Source: Geodermatophilaceae bacterium
Lineage (GTDB): Bacteria > Actinomycetota > Actinomycetes > Mycobacteriales > Geodermatophilaceae
Reading direction: 5' to 3'
NCBI GenBank assembly: GCA_013696785.1
Contig: JACCXW010000151.1
Coordinates: forward strand, 1-17,657
DNA length: 17,657 bases
The notes below the pieces were generated by a model. The model was given only the letters and a program-made list of their open reading frames with translations, was not told the origin of the DNA and made no database searches. Shown piece after piece: positions 6,094 to 14,282 of this stretch. The translations under genes were made by a program, and so were the position numbers. Each line of letters begins with the position of its first letter. Positions within the stretch are counted from its first letter, which is position 1.

Positions 6094-6894
6094 GTGGCAC
6101 GCCGGGCCAGGCTCGATGCCGAACTGGTCCGCCGCGGGCTGGCCCGATCACGGGACCAGGCCGCGGAGCTGGTGCACGCCGGGCGGGTCCGGGTCGCAGG
6201 TCAGCGGGCGACCAAGCCGGCGACCGCCGTGGACGCCGCCACTCCTGTCCTGGTCGATGCCGATGCGCAGGACGCCGGCTACGCCTCGCGAGGCGCGTAC
6301 AAGCTTCTCGGCGCACTCGGTGAATTCCCCGGCATCGACATCGCCGGCCGGCGATGCCTGGACGCGGGCGCCTCGACCGGCGGCTTCACCGACGTACTGC
6401 TTCGTGGAGGTGCCCGGCAGGTCGTGGCCGTCGACGTAGGCTACGGCCAGCTGGCGTGGTCGCTGCGTACAGACGATCGGGTGGTCGTCCTGGATCGGAC
6501 CAACGTGCGGCAGCTGAGTCCCGACGACATCGGTGGCCCCGCCGACCTCGTCGTCGCCGACCTGTCCTTCATCTCGCTGCGACTCACGATGCCGGCCCTG
6601 ACGGTCTGTACGGCCGAGCATGGCGATCTGCTGCCGATGGTGAAGCCGCAGTTCGAGGTGGGCCGCGCCCGGCTCGGGGCCGGCGGCGTGGTTCGCGACA
6701 AAGACCTGCGCGCGGACGCCGTACGGTCGGTGGCCATGAGCGCGTGGGACTGCGGATTCGGGGTGGCCGGCGTCGTGGCCAGTCCGCTGCCCGGCCCGGC
6801 CGGCAACGTGGAGTTCTTCCTCTGGCTTCGCCGCGACGCGCCCGAGCCCGACCCGGCGGCCATTGCCGCAGCCGTCGAACACGGGCCGGCATGA
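6094..6894 (+). CDS. tlyA: TlyA 16S/23S rRNA (cytidine-2'-O)-methyltransferase
   Basis: A 266-residue enzyme that, in characterised orthologues, 2'-O-methylates C1409 of 16S and C1920 of 23S rRNA and makes ribosomes sensitive to capreomycin. An N-terminal S4 RNA-binding domain (residues about 1-60, ARLDAELVRRGLARSRDQA) is followed by an FtsJ-type Rossmann methyltransferase. The SAM loop DAGASTGGFTD starts at D90. The catalytic tetrad is complete: K70 (RGAYKLL), D156 (VVADLSFISL), K184 (MVKPQFEVG) and E240 (NVEFFLWL), aligning with K69-D154-K182-E238 of the M. tuberculosis enzyme. The GTG start at 6094 gives the canonical N-terminus, with GAGGAG at 6078-6083 and a 10-base gap. The stop overlaps nadK (ATGA). 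Confidence 0.97.
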   Translation: MARRARLDAELVRRGLARSRDQAAELVHAGRVRVAGQRATKPATAVDAATPVLVDADAQDAGYASRGAYKLLGALGEFPGIDIAGRRCLDAGASTGGFTDVLLRGGARQVVAVDVGYGQLAWSLRTDDRVVVLDRTNVRQLSPDDIGGPADLVVADLSFISLRLTMPALTVCTAEHGDLLPMVKPQFEVGRARLGAGGVVRDKDLRADAVRSVAMSAWDCGFGVAGVVASPLPGPAGNVEFFLWLRRDAPEPDPAAIAAAVEHGPA

Positions 6895-7787
6895 CCCAGG
6901 TCGAGCGCAGCGCCCTCCTCGTCACGCACACCGGACGCAGGGACATCGTCGAGCTCGCGCGTGAGGTCGCCGGTCGGCTGGGCAGCGCCGGCATGACCGT
7001 GCGCGTCCTGGACGACGAGGCGGCCGATCTCGCCCTGCCCGGAGCCGTCGTCGTGGTCGCCGACGACTGCGCGGCCGACGGAGCGGAGATCGTGCTCGTG
7101 CTCGGCGGGGACGGGACGTTCCTGCGTGCCGCGGAACTGGCGCGTCCGAGCGGGGCAGCGCTGATCGGGGTGAACCTCGGCCGGGTGGCCTTCCTCGCCG
7201 AGACCGAGCCAGAGGCCCTGGCCGAGACCGTCGCGCACATTCTCGACCGGGCCTACACGGTCGAGGAGCGGCTGACACTCGACGTCTCGGTACAGGTCGA
7301 TGGCGAGATCGTGGCGAAGGCATGGGCGCTGAACGAGGCGTCGGTTGAGAAGACGTCCCGGGAGCGGATGCTCGAGGTCGTCATCGAGGTCGACGGCAGG
7401 CCGCTGACCAGCTTCGGCTGCGACGGCGTGCTCTGCTCGACCCCGACCGGCTCGACGGCATACGCATTCTCCGCCGGAGGCCCGGTCGTGTGGCCGGATG
7501 TCGAGGCATTGATCCTGGTGCCGAACAGCGCGCACGCCCTCTTCAGCCGTCCACTCGTGACCTCCCCGACGTCCGTGCTCACCGTCTGCATCGCGCGGGA
7601 CGGCCACGACGCCGTGCTGTTCTGCGACGGTCGCCGAACCGCCCCGATCCCGGCCGGCGCCCGGGTGGATGTCCGCCGGGCCGACCAGCCGGTGCGCGTG
7701 GTGCGGGTCCACCCCACGCCGTTCAGTGATCGCCTCGTAGCGAAGTTCAACCTGCCCGTTCGGGGATTTCGCGAGCAGCGAAGATGA
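6891..7787 (+). CDS. nadK: NAD kinase
   Basis: A 298-residue cytoplasmic kinase that phosphorylates NAD to NADP. The family marks are in order: GGDGT at residues 72-76 with catalytic D74, GVNLGRVAFLAE (about 90-101), the LNEASVEK segment with N148 and E149 that bind NAD, and CSTPTGSTAYAFSAGGPVVWP in the C-terminal beta-sandwich. The second Gly of the usual GxxGFL is Ala here (RVAFL), a mild change. The length is typical for actinobacteria. Its ATG overlaps the tlyA stop and its stop overlaps the recN start, both by four bases, giving a translationally coupled trio that recurs across actinobacteria. Confidence 0.97.
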   Translation: MTQVERSALLVTHTGRRDIVELAREVAGRLGSAGMTVRVLDDEAADLALPGAVVVVADDCAADGAEIVLVLGGDGTFLRAAELARPSGAALIGVNLGRVAFLAETEPEALAETVAHILDRAYTVEERLTLDVSVQVDGEIVAKAWALNEASVEKTSRERMLEVVIEVDGRPLTSFGCDGVLCSTPTGSTAYAFSAGGPVVWPDVEALILVPNSAHALFSRPLVTSPTSVLTVCIARDGHDAVLFCDGRRTAPIPAGARVDVRRADQPVRVVRVHPTPFSDRLVAKFNLPVRGFREQRR

Positions 7788-9610
7788 TGCAAGCCGCGAC
7801 CGGCACAGGTAGGCCGCCGTTGCTCGAGGAGATCCGCATCCAAGGGCTGGGCGTCATCGCTGACGCCACCGTGGAGCTCTCCCCAGGCCTGACGGTGGTC
7901 ACCGGCGAGACCGGTGCCGGCAAGACAATGGTCGTGACCGGATTGCACCTGCTCTTCGGCGGCCGCGGCGACAGCGGGCGCGTCCGCGGCGGTGCCGGCC
8001 GGGCCTGGGTCGAGGGAAGGCTGCGACTGGCCGCCGGCTCGACCGCATCGACAATGGCCGACGGCGCGGGTGCGGAGCTGGACGATGACGGCACCCTGAT
8101 CGTCTCGCGCTCGCTCGGCGCCGACGGCCGCTCCCGCGCCCACCTCGGTGGACGGGCGGTACCGCTGGGGGTGCTGGCCGAGCTGGCAGCCGAGGTGCTG
8201 GCTGTTCACGGGCAGTCGGATCAGGTCCGCCTGCTCCGCCCGTCGGAGCAGCGGGCCGCGCTGGACCGGTATGCCGGCGCGCCTCTCGTCGGCTGCGCCG
8301 CCCGGTACGCCGAGGCGTTCTCACGGTGGCGAGGGGCGGTGGAGGCACTTGCCCGGCGGACGGCGAATGCGCAGGCGCTCGCGCAGGAGGCCGATCAGCT
8401 GCGGCACCTGCTGGCCCAGATCGAGGCGCTGGACCCGCAGCCCGGAGAGGTGCCGAGGCTGGAGGCGGAGGCGATCCGCCTCACCCACGCGGACCTGTTG
8501 CAGCAGTCGGCCCGCGACGCGCACGAGACCCTGGTCGGTGACCCGGCCGGTGACGGGGCGGACGTGTCCGGCCTGCTGGGCACCGCCCGCCGCACCCTGG
8601 CCGGCGCCGCCGTCCACGACGAGCAGCTCGTCGAGCTCGACAAACGGCTGGCCGAGATCAGCTACCTGGTAGCCGACGCTGCCACCGAGCTGGCCTCCTA
8701 CGCCGACCGGATCGAGTCCGATCCGTCCAGGCTGGAGCAGGTCCACGAGCGCCGCGCCGCGCTGCAGGGACTGCTCCGCACCGTCGGCAGCGTTCACCAG
8801 GGCGGCACAGCCGACCAGAGCGGCACAGCCGATCTGCTCGAGTGGGCCGACCGGGCCTCTCGGCGGCTGCTCGAACTGGACACCTCCGACACGGCGCTGG
8901 CCGCGCTGGCCGGTGAGCGCGACGCCGCCGAACTACAGGCGGCGACGACGGCGGCTGAGCTCACAGCAGCGCGACGAGACGCCGCGCGGCGCTTCTCCGC
9001 GGCGGTGACCGCCGAGCTCATCGGTCTGGCGATGCCCGATGCCGTCGTGCAGGCCGATGTCCGCCCCCGGCCCGTCACCGCCGGGCAGCCGGTGCTCACC
9101 GTCGACGGCACCGACCGGGCCGCCGGACCCGAGGGCACCGACGACGTCGAGCTCCTGCTCGCCGCGCACCTCGGCGCCCCGCTCCTGCCGTTGCAGCGCG
9201 GCGCGTCGGGCGGGGAGCTGTCGCGCGTCATGCTGGCCGTCGAGGTCGTCTTCGCCGACGCGGACCCCGTTCCGCTGATGGTCTTCGACGAGGTCGATGC
9301 CGGCGTGGGCGGGCGCGCCGCGGTGGAGGTCGGGCGCCGGTTGGCCCGGCTGGCCCGCGACCACCAGGTCGTCGTCGTCACCCACTTGCCGCAAGTGGCG
9401 GCGTACGCCGATGCCCATCTCGTCGTCGACAAGACGGCCGCGGCCGGCGTCACCGACAGCGCGGTACGACGGCTGGACGACGTGGGCCGGCCGGTGGAAC
9501 TGGCGCGGATGCTGGCGGGTGTTGACGACAGCAAGCACGCCCGCAGGCACGCGCACGAGTTGATCGACGGTGCGCTTCGGGACAAGCGCACAGCCAAGGC
9601 GAACCGGTAG
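7784..9610 (+). CDS. recN: DNA repair protein RecN
   Basis: A 608-residue SMC-like ATPase that acts in double-strand break repair. The N-terminal ATPase half has Walker A GETGAGKT (residues 41-48). The middle is a long coiled coil, with breaks around residue 345 that include a GTAD duplication. The C-terminal half has the ABC signature GASGGELS (473-480), Walker B VFDEVD (500-505) and the THLPQVAAYAD switch region. The ATG at 7784 overlaps the nadK stop but has only a poor ribosome binding site. An in-frame TTG at 7820, with AGGTAGG six bases upstream, would give the common LLEEIRIQGLGV N-terminus and is a real alternative. No SOS box is seen, as expected inside an operon. Confidence 0.96.
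   Translation: MMQAATGTGRPPLLEEIRIQGLGVIADATVELSPGLTVVTGETGAGKTMVVTGLHLLFGGRGDSGRVRGGAGRAWVEGRLRLAAGSTASTMADGAGAELDDDGTLIVSRSLGADGRSRAHLGGRAVPLGVLAELAAEVLAVHGQSDQVRLLRPSEQRAALDRYAGAPLVGCAARYAEAFSRWRGAVEALARRTANAQALAQEADQLRHLLAQIEALDPQPGEVPRLEAEAIRLTHADLLQQSARDAHETLVGDPAGDGADVSGLLGTARRTLAGAAVHDEQLVELDKRLAEISYLVADAATELASYADRIESDPSRLEQVHERRAALQGLLRTVGSVHQGGTADQSGTADLLEWADRASRRLLELDTSDTALAALAGERDAAELQAATTAAELTAARRDAARRFSAAVTAELIGLAMPDAVVQADVRPRPVTAGQPVLTVDGTDRAAGPEGTDDVELLLAAHLGAPLLPLQRGASGGELSRVMLAVEVVFADADPVPLMVFDEVDAGVGGRAAVEVGRRLARLARDHQVVVVTHLPQVAAYADAHLVVDKTAAAGVTDSAVRRLDDVGRPVELARMLAGVDDSKHARRHAHELIDGALRDKRTAKANR
8802..8832 (+). repeat. Short direct repeat in the recN coiled-coil region
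   Basis: GCGGCACAGCCGA occurs at 8802-8814 and 8820-8832, an 18-base period that encodes GGTADQ-SGTADL. It keeps the frame and lies in a non-conserved loop between coiled-coil stretches. It is probably slippage and neutral. Confidence 0.8.
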
Positions 9611-9664
9611 GGCCACCGCGTGGCGGGCCGGTCAACGTCGCGATTCGGTGAAAGACTGGGCCGC

Positions 9665-10849
9665 ATGAAGATTGGCACCCTGCGTCGCGGGCGCAGCACC
9701 GACGTATTGCCCGGGGTCGTGGGGGTAGCGCGGTTGGATCGGCGTACCAAGAACCTGACCGGACGGTTGAATCCCGGGGACGTCGCGGTCATCGACCACC
9801 TCGATCTCGACCGGGTCAGCGCCGATGCGCTCGTCGGATGCGGCGTGTCGGCCGTCGTCAACGCCTCGCCGAGCATCTCCGGGCGCTATCCGAACCTCGG
9901 GCCGAGGATCCTCATGCAGGCCGGGATCCCGCTGCTCGACGATGTCGGCAAGGAGGTCTTCGCCGGCCTCAAGGAGGGCACCAAGGTCCGGGTGGACGGG
10001 AACACCCTCTACGCCGGAGCCAAGGAGATCGCGACCGGCGCCGAGCAGACCGAGGCCAGCATCGCCGCGGCGATGCTCGAGGCCAAGTCGGGGCTGTCGA
10101 CGCAGCTCGAGGCGTTTGCCGCGAACACCATGGAGTACATGAAGCGTGAACGCGCGCTCCTGCTCGACGGCGTCGGCGTCCCCGAGATCAAGACCCACAT
10201 CGAGGGCGAGCACGTGCTGATCGTCGTACGCGGCTACGACTACAAAGAGGATCTGGTCGCGCTACGGCCCTACATCCGCGAATACCGTCCCGTCCTCATC
10301 GGGGTCGACGGCGGCGCGGACGCGCTGCGCGAGGCCGGCCTGAAGCCGCACATCATCATCGGCGACATGGACTCGGTCAGCGACGAGGTGCTTCGCTGCG
10401 GCGCCGAGGTCGTCGTACATGCCTACAGCGACGGTCGGGCGCCGGGTCTGGCCCGTGTCCAGGACCTCGGCGTGTCGGCGGTGACGTTCCCGGCCGCGGG
10501 GACCAGCGAGGACATCGCCATGCTCCTCGCCGACGAGAAGGGCGCCAGCCTGATCGTGGCGGTGGGCACGCACGCGACCCTGGTCGAGTTCCTGGACAAG
10601 GGCCGCGCCGGGATGGCCTCCACGTTCCTCACCCGCCTGCGCCTGGGCGGCAAGCTCGTCGACGCCAAGGGCGTGAGCCGGCTGTACCGGCCACGGATCT
10701 CCAACGCCGCGCTGTTCCTGCTCGTGATCGCGGCGCTCGTCGCGATCACCGCCGCGCTGGCGGTGTCCACGGCGAGCCTGACCTGGCTGGACGTCTTGCG
10801 GGATGCGTGGGACAGCTTCATGTTCTGGCTCGAGGACATCTTTTCGTGA
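9665..10849 (+). CDS. steA: SteA, cell-separation regulator with thiamin-pyrophosphokinase-like fold
   Basis: A 394-residue protein matching M. tuberculosis Rv1697 in size and place. The N-terminus (VARLDRRTKNLTGRLNPGDVAVIDH) and the VNASPSISGRYPNLGP segment are family-specific. A thiamin pyrophosphokinase-like fold follows, with GDMDSVSDE from G233 (D234, D236). One membrane helix lies near the C-terminus (about residues 346-372), followed by a short acidic tail. In Corynebacterium glutamicum SteA forms a complex with SteB that controls the peptidoglycan hydrolase RipA during daughter-cell separation; that role is inferred here by orthology. The ATG at 9665 gives the canonical N-terminus (MKIGTLRRGRSTDVLPG), with GGTGAAAG upstream. 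A GTG at 9620 would add 15 residues. The stop overlaps steB (GTGA). Confidence 0.93.
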   Translation: MKIGTLRRGRSTDVLPGVVGVARLDRRTKNLTGRLNPGDVAVIDHLDLDRVSADALVGCGVSAVVNASPSISGRYPNLGPRILMQAGIPLLDDVGKEVFAGLKEGTKVRVDGNTLYAGAKEIATGAEQTEASIAAAMLEAKSGLSTQLEAFAANTMEYMKRERALLLDGVGVPEIKTHIEGEHVLIVVRGYDYKEDLVALRPYIREYRPVLIGVDGGADALREAGLKPHIIIGDMDSVSDEVLRCGAEVVVHAYSDGRAPGLARVQDLGVSAVTFPAAGTSEDIAMLLADEKGASLIVAVGTHATLVEFLDKGRAGMASTFLTRLRLGGKLVDAKGVSRLYRPRISNAALFLLVIAALVAITAALAVSTASLTWLDVLRDAWDSFMFWLEDIFS

Positions 10850-11784
10850 TCAGTTTCCGGTACCACCTGGTGTCGCTCATCTCCGTCTTCCTGGCGATCG
10901 CGCTGGGTATCGTCATCGGTACGACGCAGCTCAACGGCGTCGTGCTCGACGGGCTGCGCGGCCAGGTATCGGACCTGACCCAGGACAAGCGGTCCCTGGA
11001 GACCCGCAGCCAGACGCTGGAGACCCAGCTGTCCGAGGGCGACGCCTTCGGCGAAGCCGTGGCGCCGGTTCTCGTAGCGAACAAGCTCGCCAACGCCTCC
11101 GTGCTCGTCATCCTGGCCGCAGAGATCGACGGGGATCTGGTCGACCAGACCAGCACCTTGATCGAGGCCGCGGGAGCGACCGTCGCGGGAACGCTGCAGC
11201 TGCTGCCGGAGTTCAGCGACCCGCAGGTCGCGCAGGATCTGCAGAACTACGCCACGAGTGAGGGCGTGCCGCCCGGCATCCAGCTTCCGGTCACCGACGA
11301 TGCCGCAGTCCTGGCCGGAGCCCTGCTCGCCAATGTCCTGATGAATCCGGCGGAAGGCACCGAGCCGGCCGATCCGACGGCCGCTACGACCGTGCTCGCC
11401 GCGCTGTCCAGCCTCGGCGTGCTCAGCCTGGAGAGCTCGGAGGTCACCGGTGCCGACTACGCCGTCCTGCTCACCGCAGCCGCACTGGGCGGCGATGATG
11501 CGGCTGAACGCAATGGCGCGCTGGCGGCGCTCACCGAGGCGCTGGACAGCGTCGGGCGGGGCGTCGTCGTATCCGGAGACGCCGCGTCGGCGGGGGAGAA
11601 CGGCCTCGTCGGAGCCGTCCGCGCCGACCCCGGACTGGCCTCGGTCGTGTCCACCGTGGACAACGTGAACGTGGCGGCCGGTCGGGTGTCCACGATCCTC
11701 GCGCTGTCGGCCGAAGGGCAGGGAACGTCGGGCAGGTACGGGACGGGCGAGGACACCCAACCGGTTCCGCCACTGGACCAGTGA
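10846..11784 (+). CDS. steB: SteB / MctB-type membrane protein
   Basis: A 312-residue protein matching Rv1698. It opens with the family signature ISFRYHLVSLISVFLAIALGIVIG, a single N-terminal membrane helix (about residues 7-27). A coiled coil follows (LRGQVSDLTQDKRSLETRSQ), then a Rossmann-like extracytoplasmic domain of Ala/Leu/Val-rich units (VLVILAAEID, YAVLLTAAALGGDD) and a disordered tail. Databases usually call this family copper transporter MctB, because the mycobacterial gene affects copper resistance. In C. glutamicum it is SteB, partner of SteA in cell separation. One membrane helix does not make a channel, and the four-base overlap with steA favours the SteB reading. Both roles are known only from orthologues. 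Confidence 0.9.
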   Translation: MISFRYHLVSLISVFLAIALGIVIGTTQLNGVVLDGLRGQVSDLTQDKRSLETRSQTLETQLSEGDAFGEAVAPVLVANKLANASVLVILAAEIDGDLVDQTSTLIEAAGATVAGTLQLLPEFSDPQVAQDLQNYATSEGVPPGIQLPVTDDAAVLAGALLANVLMNPAEGTEPADPTAATTVLAALSSLGVLSLESSEVTGADYAVLLTAAALGGDDAAERNGALAALTEALDSVGRGVVVSGDAASAGENGLVGAVRADPGLASVVSTVDNVNVAAGRVSTILALSAEGQGTSGRYGTGEDTQPVPPLDQ

Positions 11785-11814
11785 GCCCGGTCCTGCCGTG
11801 ACCCCGGTCCCCCG

Positions 11815-12639
11815 ATGAGCACAGCCGGCCGGTTCGTTCTCGCTGTCCTCGGCGCCGCGCTGGCCGAGGCCGCGCTGGGCCTGCTCCGCGCCGCTCCCCC
11901 CGGCGGGGCCGAACTGTGGATGCGTAGCAACCATCGAGGCAGGCGGGTCTCCCTGCTCGCCGGTCCCGCGGCCGCCACCGCAGCGACGATCACCGCGTGT
12001 GCGGGCGGCGAGCCGGCGCTGTCCGCCGCCGCCGCTGTCGCGGGCGCGGGCAGCGGCCTCGTCGGGGTGTACGACGACCTCGCGGGTGCACGGCCGGGCC
12101 AGCAGTCCGACAAGGGCTTCGCGGGACATCTTCGGGCCCTCCGCGAGCGCCGGATCAGCACCGGTCTGGTCAAGGTGGCCGTTGTCGGGCTGTCCGGCCT
12201 GGCGGCCGGCCGTAGCGCCGGTCGCGGACCGCTGGACCGCGTCGTCACCGGGGGAGTCGTGGCCGGTACGGCGAACCTCGTGAACCTGCTCGACCTGCGT
12301 CCCGGCCGGGCGCTCAAGGTCGTGCTCCTGCTGGGCACCCCGTTGCTGGCCGGCCGGCACGGGGGGCTCATCGCCGGTCCGGTCGGAGCCGCTGCGGCCG
12401 TGCTGCGTCGCGATCTCGCCGAGGAGGTCATGCTCGGAGACGGCGGGGCGAACGCGCTCGGCGCCCTGCTCGGGCTGCGGGTCGCGCTGGCGGGTGGGCC
12501 CGGGTGGCGGCAGGGTGTCCTGTCCGTCCTGGTCGGGCTCACGGCGGCCAGCGAGCGGGTGAGCTTCACCCGCGTCATCGAGACCACACCGGGCCTGCGC
12601 CAGTTCGACTCGCTGGGGCGTCGCCCGGCTACGAGGTAG
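11815..12639 (+). CDS. Short divergent polyprenyl-phosphate sugar-1-phosphate transferase (MraY/WecA superfamily)
   Basis: A 274-residue, multi-pass membrane protein that probably transfers a sugar-1-phosphate from a nucleotide sugar to undecaprenyl or decaprenyl phosphate, the first step of a lipid-linked glycan. The superfamily acidic sites are present: D87-D88 in GVYDDLAG, N154/N157/D160 in NLVNLLDLRPGRALK, and D209 in LGDGGANALG. It differs from MraY and WecA in being about 80 residues shorter, in replacing the DGLDGLA motif with DLRPGRALK, and in lacking the MraY HHH loop (the C-terminus is SERVSFTRVIETTPGLRQFDSLGR instead). The sugar is unknown. No ribosome binding site is visible before the ATG at 11815, 30 bases after steB, so translation may rely on coupling. 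Confidence 0.82.
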   Translation: MSTAGRFVLAVLGAALAEAALGLLRAAPPGGAELWMRSNHRGRRVSLLAGPAAATAATITACAGGEPALSAAAAVAGAGSGLVGVYDDLAGARPGQQSDKGFAGHLRALRERRISTGLVKVAVVGLSGLAAGRSAGRGPLDRVVTGGVVAGTANLVNLLDLRPGRALKVVLLLGTPLLAGRHGGLIAGPVGAAAAVLRRDLAEEVMLGDGGANALGALLGLRVALAGGPGWRQGVLSVLVGLTAASERVSFTRVIETTPGLRQFDSLGRRPATR

Positions 12640-12647
12640 CGCGCACG

Positions 12648-14282
12648 ATGTCCCGCCCGACGGTGCTCGGTGTGGCCGGAGCCGCGGCCCTCATCTCCGC
12701 ACTGACGATCCTTGCCAGGATCACCGGATTCGGGCGGATCCTGGTTTTCTCCAGGACGGTCGGGCAGACCTGTCTGGGCGACACCTACCAGACCGTCAAC
12801 ACGGTCCCGAACATCGTCTTCGAGGTCGTCGCCGGCGGCGCGCTGGCCAGCCTCGTCGTCCCGCTGCTCGCCCGCGCCGTCAGCGACGGGGACCGCGAGC
12901 GGGCCGGGCGGATCAGTTCTGCGCTGCTCAGCTGGACCGTCCTGCTGCTCGCCCCGATCGCGGTCGTCGTGGCCCTGCTCGCCGAACCGATCTCGGCGTT
13001 GCTTCTCGGGTCTAAGGGCTGCCCGGGAGCGGTCGCCGTGGGCGCCTCGATGCTGCGCGTCTTCGCACCGCAAGTCGTCCTGTACGGCGTCGGGATCGTG
13101 CTGACCGGAATCCTGCACGCGCACCGGAAGTTCGGTGGCGCCGCGCTGGCCCCGCTGCTGTCCAGCGCCGTGGTCATCTCGGCCTACCTGGTCTTCGGGC
13201 TGAGCACGGCGCGCGGCGTCGACGTCGACACACTCGACCGCCGCGCCGAGCTGACCCTGTCGGTCGGCACCACCCTGGGTGTCGTGATCCTCGCGCTCAG
13301 CCTGCTAGCCCCCATGTCGAGGCTCGGGCTGCCGCTGCGGCCCACACTGCGCTTTCCGGACGGCGTTGCGGCTCGCGCCCGCCGGTTGGCGGCGGCAGGC
13401 ATCGCGGCGCTGATCGCCCAGCAGATCTCGGTGGCGGTCGCGTTGCTGCTCGGCAACGGCGCCGGCGTACCGGCCGGATCGGTGACGGTTTTCGTCTACG
13501 CCCAGACCATCTACCTGCTGCCTTGGGCGGTGCTCGCGGTGCCCATCGCCACGTCGGTGTTCCCGCGGCTCGCCGACCGCTGGGAGGCGGCCGATCCGGC
13601 GGCGTACGCACGGATTCTTTCCACGTCTGCCCGCGTCGTGATCCTGACGGCGCTGCTCGCCGCGGCCGCCCTGATCGCGGCGGCGGAACCGATCGCCCGG
13701 ATCGTCGTGGAGTCCGCACCCGGGCGGCCGAGTGTGTCGGCGCTGGCGCTCGGGATCGCCGCGTTCGCACCCGGACTCGCCGGATACGGCCTGTTCGCGC
13801 TGCTCTCCCGCGCGTTGTACGCACGAGGGGAGGCGCGCTCCACTGCGATCGCGTGTGTCGCCGGCTGGCTTGCCGTCGTCGTCGTCGACCTCGTCCTGGC
13901 CGCCCAACTCCCGCCCGAGGACCGCGTTTTCGTCCTTGCCGCGGGCAACAGCGCTGGCATGCTCCTGCTCGGAATGGCGTTGCTCGGCGTGGTTCTCCGC
14001 CGGGCCGGGATGTCCGCGCTGGCCGGCGTACCCCGGTCGATCGGCGGTGGACTGGTCTGCGCCACCGTGTCGGCCGTCGCTGGCCGATTGGTCGCAGACG
14101 CGCTCGACGCACCGGGCATCCTGACGGCATTGGTGGCCGCGGCAGCAGCAACATCGGTGGTCCTGGTCGTATTCGGGTTCATGATGGTCGTGACAGCGCG
14201 CCGAGACCTTCGTGCGGCGATGACGGTCCTCGCGCGAGGCCGGGCACGGGACGAGACGCGGAACGGGAAGGGGATTCGTTGA
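12648..14282 (+). CDS. MurJ/MviN-like lipid-linked precursor flippase (MOP superfamily)
   Basis: A 544-residue integral membrane protein with about 14 predicted helices. The N-terminal half carries the MurJ pattern: SALTILARITGFGR (R24 and R30, aligning by eye with R18 and R24 of E. coli MurJ), D45, then VPNIVFEVVAGGALASLVVPLLA. MurJ proteins flip lipid II outward. By eye, the E. coli E57 position is Gly here, so the cargo may be another polyprenyl-linked glycan. The neighbours (initiating transferase before, GT4 after) support a dedicated flippase. Actinobacterial MurJ proper usually sits elsewhere, near the chromosome origin. The ATG at 12648 has GAGGT ten bases upstream. Whether this is the only MurJ cannot be told from the window. 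Confidence 0.87.
   Translation: MSRPTVLGVAGAAALISALTILARITGFGRILVFSRTVGQTCLGDTYQTVNTVPNIVFEVVAGGALASLVVPLLARAVSDGDRERAGRISSALLSWTVLLLAPIAVVVALLAEPISALLLGSKGCPGAVAVGASMLRVFAPQVVLYGVGIVLTGILHAHRKFGGAALAPLLSSAVVISAYLVFGLSTARGVDVDTLDRRAELTLSVGTTLGVVILALSLLAPMSRLGLPLRPTLRFPDGVAARARRLAAAGIAALIAQQISVAVALLLGNGAGVPAGSVTVFVYAQTIYLLPWAVLAVPIATSVFPRLADRWEAADPAAYARILSTSARVVILTALLAAAALIAAAEPIARIVVESAPGRPSVSALALGIAAFAPGLAGYGLFALLSRALYARGEARSTAIACVAGWLAVVVVDLVLAAQLPPEDRVFVLAAGNSAGMLLLGMALLGVVLRRAGMSALAGVPRSIGGGLVCATVSAVAGRLVADALDAPGILTALVAAAAATSVVLVVFGFMMVVTARRDLRAAMTVLARGRARDETRNGKGIR

Noticed and set aside
6868..6885. Partial TCGAAC as a LexA/SOS box near nadK-recN
   Set aside because: The matching GTTCGA half-site is missing at the right distance, and the site is inside tlyA coding sequence.
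10423..13124. Very long minus-strand open frames across steB, the PNPT gene and the start of the flippase gene
   Set aside because: Their products are Arg/Gln/Pro/Ser-rich without recognisable domains. They are typical mirror frames of GC-rich coding DNA, and all family motifs are on the plus strand.
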